From: an uncultured Clostridia bacterium
GTDB taxonomy: Bacteria; Bacillota; Clostridia; TANB77; CAG-508
DNA length: 38,096 bases
Direction: 5' to 3'
NCBI GenBank assembly: GCA_944390345.1
Contig: CALXPP010000017.1
Coordinates: 1-38,096 of the forward strand
Shown here: in pieces, positions 36,268-38,096 of the stretch
How positions within the stretch are numbered: position 1 is the first letter of the stretch
Layout: each line of letters begins with the position of its first letter
Made by a program: the position numbers and the translations under genes
Notes under the pieces: model-generated
The model's input: the letters and a program-made list of their open reading frames with translations, nothing else
Databases searched by the model: none
Told to the model about the DNA's origin: nothing

Positions 36268-37023
36268 TTACTCCTTATTTTTTTTGCTAGTTTTATTTTT
36301 ACTAGTTTCTTTTTTTGTTTTATTTACTTTCTTAGAAGCTTGTTTATTATCTTCTAGAGTACTTAATTCATTTTTGGATTTAGTACTTGATTTAACTTTC
36401 TTTGTTTCGAGTTTTTCTTCATTTTGTTTTTGCTTTTTTTTGGCTTCTTTAATTATTTTCCTTTCTTCTTTTTTAGCTGCCTCAATAGCATTTACTTCCT
36501 TTATAATTTTCGTACTTTCTTCATCTAAATAGCTTGAATTTTCTTCATCTTTAACAATTTCTTTTACATCACTTATATTATTTCTATAATCGATTGAAAG
36601 CTTTAGTGTAATAAATATACTTTTTTCTACATAATATATAGCAAAAAACACAGGTGTTAACATAAATATTTGTCTTATTTTATCTTCTAAATAAATATAT
36701 ATGTAAGGTATATACATTACTATAATACTAAAAATTAATAATTCTATACCATAAAACATTATCTCTATATTTTCTTTCCTATATGCAGCTTCAAAAACTG
36801 CAACGGTAACCACGATTGATAAAACAGAAAATAGCTTAACTCCTGTTATAAATTCTGGTAAATCAATATTTAAGTATAATATATTGATTGATATCATAAG
36901 CATCATATATAGTATTGAAAAATCTAAATTTGTAAAAACTTTTTTATTTATATCATCTTTAACTTCTTTAGATAATTTTCTTTTGTTTTCTAATTCTTTT
37001 TCTATTTGTATCTCTTTTTCCAC
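36268..37023 (-). CDS. four-helix membrane protein with lysine-rich tail
   Basis: 251 residues, no family recognised. A charged N-terminus precedes four predicted helices (about residues 33-53, 58-81, 86-112 and 116-140). The C-terminal 80 residues are almost all Lys, Glu, Ser, Thr and Asn and must be cytoplasmic and disordered. The start is GTG with AAAGGAG nine bases upstream. It lies between rsmE and yicC, 2-3 bases from each, so it is certainly cotranscribed. The basic tail might bind RNA or ribosomes; this is only a guess from composition and neighbours. Confidence 0.65.
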   Translation of the reverse strand: MEKEIQIEKELENKRKLSKEVKDDINKKVFTNLDFSILYMMLMISINILYLNIDLPEFITGVKLFSVLSIVVTVAVFEAAYRKENIEIMFYGIELLIFSIIVMYIPYIYIYLEDKIRQIFMLTPVFFAIYYVEKSIFITLKLSIDYRNNISDVKEIVKDEENSSYLDEESTKIIKEVNAIEAAKKEERKIIKEAKKKQKQNEEKLETKKVKSSTKSKNELSTLEDNKQASKKVNKTKKETSKNKTSKKNKE

Positions 37024-37025
37024 AA

Positions 37026-37784
37026 CTACTCTCCTTTAAGATTTTCTAACTCATACATTAAAATTGAAGTCATACTTAAAGCTACTGTTTCTGTTCTTAA
37101 AATCCTTTTTCCTAAAGTAATAATTTTAGCACCTGCTTCTTTCATTTGTTCAACTTCGCTTTCTTCTAGTCCACCTTCTGGACCTATTAGAATAGCAATT
37201 TTAATTTTATTTGAATCTGATTTAAAAGTTTTTAACACTTCTTTTAAAGATAAATTTTTTTCTTGCTCATATGCAACTAAAAATAAATTGTAATCTTTTA
37301 TTTCACTTTTTATGTCTTCTATTGTTTTTATTTTTTCTATTGGTGGTATTATATCTCTACCACTTTGTTTAGCAGCAACTTCTGAAATTTTTTGCCATCT
37401 TTCAATTTTCTTTTTTTCATCTTTTTCATTTAGTTTTACAATGCATCTTTTAAAGGCTACTGGCACAAATCTGTTTGCTCCGAGTTCTGTAGATTTTTGA
37501 ATAATTAATTCCATCTTATCAGCCTTAGGTAACCCCTGAAATATAGTAATATCTACATTGGTCTCTACTGATAAATTTACTACTTTTTCTATTTTGCAAA
37601 TTATATAATCTTTTTCAAGTTTATCTATTTTAGCTGCATAATTTACACTAGTTTCTTCATTGCAAATATTTATTTCATTTCCAATAGAAAGTCTTAAAAC
37701 ATTTTTTATATGATTTACATCTGTACCTAGAATTTTTATTTCATTATTATTTATTTGGTTACTTTTTACAAAAAACTTACTCAT
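37026..37784 (-). CDS. rsmE: 16S rRNA m3U1498 methyltransferase RsmE
   Basis: 252 residues. N-terminal PUA-like domain (HIKNVLRLSIGNEINIC) and a SPOUT-class knot domain with AILIGPEGGLEESEVEQMKE and LGKRILRTETVALSMTSIL. It methylates U1498 of 16S rRNA. First gene of the operon running to the kinase at 34301, preceded by a promoter and AAGGAGA ribosome site. Confidence 0.96.
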   Translation of the reverse strand: MSKFFVKSNQINNNEIKILGTDVNHIKNVLRLSIGNEINICNEETSVNYAAKIDKLEKDYIICKIEKVVNLSVETNVDITIFQGLPKADKMELIIQKSTELGANRFVPVAFKRCIVKLNEKDEKKKIERWQKISEVAAKQSGRDIIPPIEKIKTIEDIKSEIKDYNLFLVAYEQEKNLSLKEVLKTFKSDSNKIKIAILIGPEGGLEESEVEQMKEAGAKIITLGKRILRTETVALSMTSILMYELENLKGE

Positions 37785-37814
37785 ATTCTCCTTACTATTC
37801 CAATTAATAGTAAT

Positions 37815-37843
37815 ATTATATCACTTAAATTTTAATAAGTAAA
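37815..37843 (-). promoter_or_regulatory. promoter of the rsmE operon
   Basis: Minus strand TTTACT, 17-base spacer, TATAAT, about 30 bases upstream of the rsmE ATG. Confidence 0.65.
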
Positions 37844-37906
37844 TACAAAAATATAAGATTTTAAGAGTTTTGAAGAGTATAATAGAGATTAGTTTAGATA
37901 AGCAAA

Positions 37907-37937
37907 AAAAATAACAGATAAATTTTATCTGTTATTT
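37907..37937 (-). terminator. intrinsic terminator after tRNA-Asn
   Basis: AAATAACAGATAAA / TTTATCTGTTATTT hairpin followed by a T-run on the minus strand, directly after the tRNA CCA. It ends the ribosomal RNA/tRNA transcript. Confidence 0.88.
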
Positions 37938-38013
37938 TGGCTCCTCGTGTAAGACTCGAACTTACGACATTTCGGTTAACAGCCGAACGCTCTACCGACT
38001 GAGCTAACGAGGA
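37938..38013 (-). tRNA. tRNA-Asn (anticodon GTT)
   Basis: Minus strand. Acceptor TCCTCGT pairs with ACGAGGA; CCA is encoded. The D arm is GCTC/GAGC. The anticodon loop is CTGTTAA with anticodon GTT on a TTCGG/CCGAA stem. The T loop is TTCGAGT. 76 bases. It follows the 5S rRNA gene. Confidence 0.96.
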
Positions 38014-38022
38014 ATATATAAA

Positions 38023-38096
38023 ACTGGCGACTTCCTATTTTCCCAGCAGGGTAACCCACAAGTATCTTCGGCACTAAGGAGCTTGACTTCTGTGTT
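38023..38096 (-). rRNA. rrf: 5S ribosomal RNA, 3' part (cut by window end)
   Basis: Minus strand. The window edge holds the 3' two thirds of a 5S gene: AGTCAAGCTCC, then CGAAGATACTTGTGGG, GGGAAAATAGG and a terminal GCCAG. The 5' third lies beyond the window. Gene order is 5S then tRNA-Asn at the end of an rRNA operon. Confidence 0.92.

Overview
The window is a strongly AT-rich stretch of a spore-forming Firmicute, most likely an uncultured gut-type clostridium. The evidence is the set of sporulation and germination genes (spoIVA, a gerA-type operon, sleB), the Gram-positive asp23/amaP cluster, remA, and the Shine-Dalgarno and promoter style. Nearly all of it is housekeeping chromosome. I saw no phage, insertion sequence or CRISPR array.

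Layout. 1-5283 (minus strand) holds a secreted GH25 lysozyme with large tandem repeats, the endolytic transglycosylase mltG and a truncated GH18-like protein. 5469-6846 (plus) is an nfeD/SPFH pair. 7329-10728 (plus) is a heterodimeric ABC exporter. 10822-13361 (minus) has spoIVA and a pseudopilin-like surface protein. 13543-17634 (plus) is a gerA-type germinant receptor operon ending in a small two-helix protein. tRNA-Trp and an M23 peptidase follow. 18658-22058 (minus) is yqeG, a prepilin-type peptidase, pepP, efp and a zinc-ribbon protein. sleB and a divergent gene for a CBM25-like acidic protein come next. 24428-34196 (minus) is a long cluster: priA, def, fmt, asp23, amaP, a DUF2273-type gene, nusB, xseA, a hypothetical gene, xseB, a DUF212 gene and fhs. 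34301-37784 (minus) is rsmE, a membrane protein, yicC, remA, rpoZ and a cytidylate-kinase-like gene. tRNA-Asn and the 3' part of a 5S rRNA close the window.

The main discovery is a candidate recoding system. Three conserved genes, the second ABC subunit, priA and pepP, are each split by one extra base. In all three the extra base is the C of an in-frame CGG codon followed by AAAA. Skipping that C restores a full-length protein; in two cases it rebuilds the Walker A motif GSGKT exactly. I scanned every other coding region by eye and found CGG many times out of frame but never in frame as an arginine codon. So in this window CGG does not look like an Arg codon at all. It behaves as an unassigned codon that triggers a +1 shift, or as part of a four-base codon CGGA read as glycine. 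A standard pipeline would call these genes pseudogenes or split ORFs. I therefore annotate them as single recoded genes.

Functionally the window combines envelope and spore biology (lysozyme, MltG, GH18-like, SpoIVA, germinant receptor, SleB, M23) with translation, replication and nucleotide housekeeping (EF-P, Def, Fmt, RsmE, PriA, ExoVII, NusB, RpoZ).
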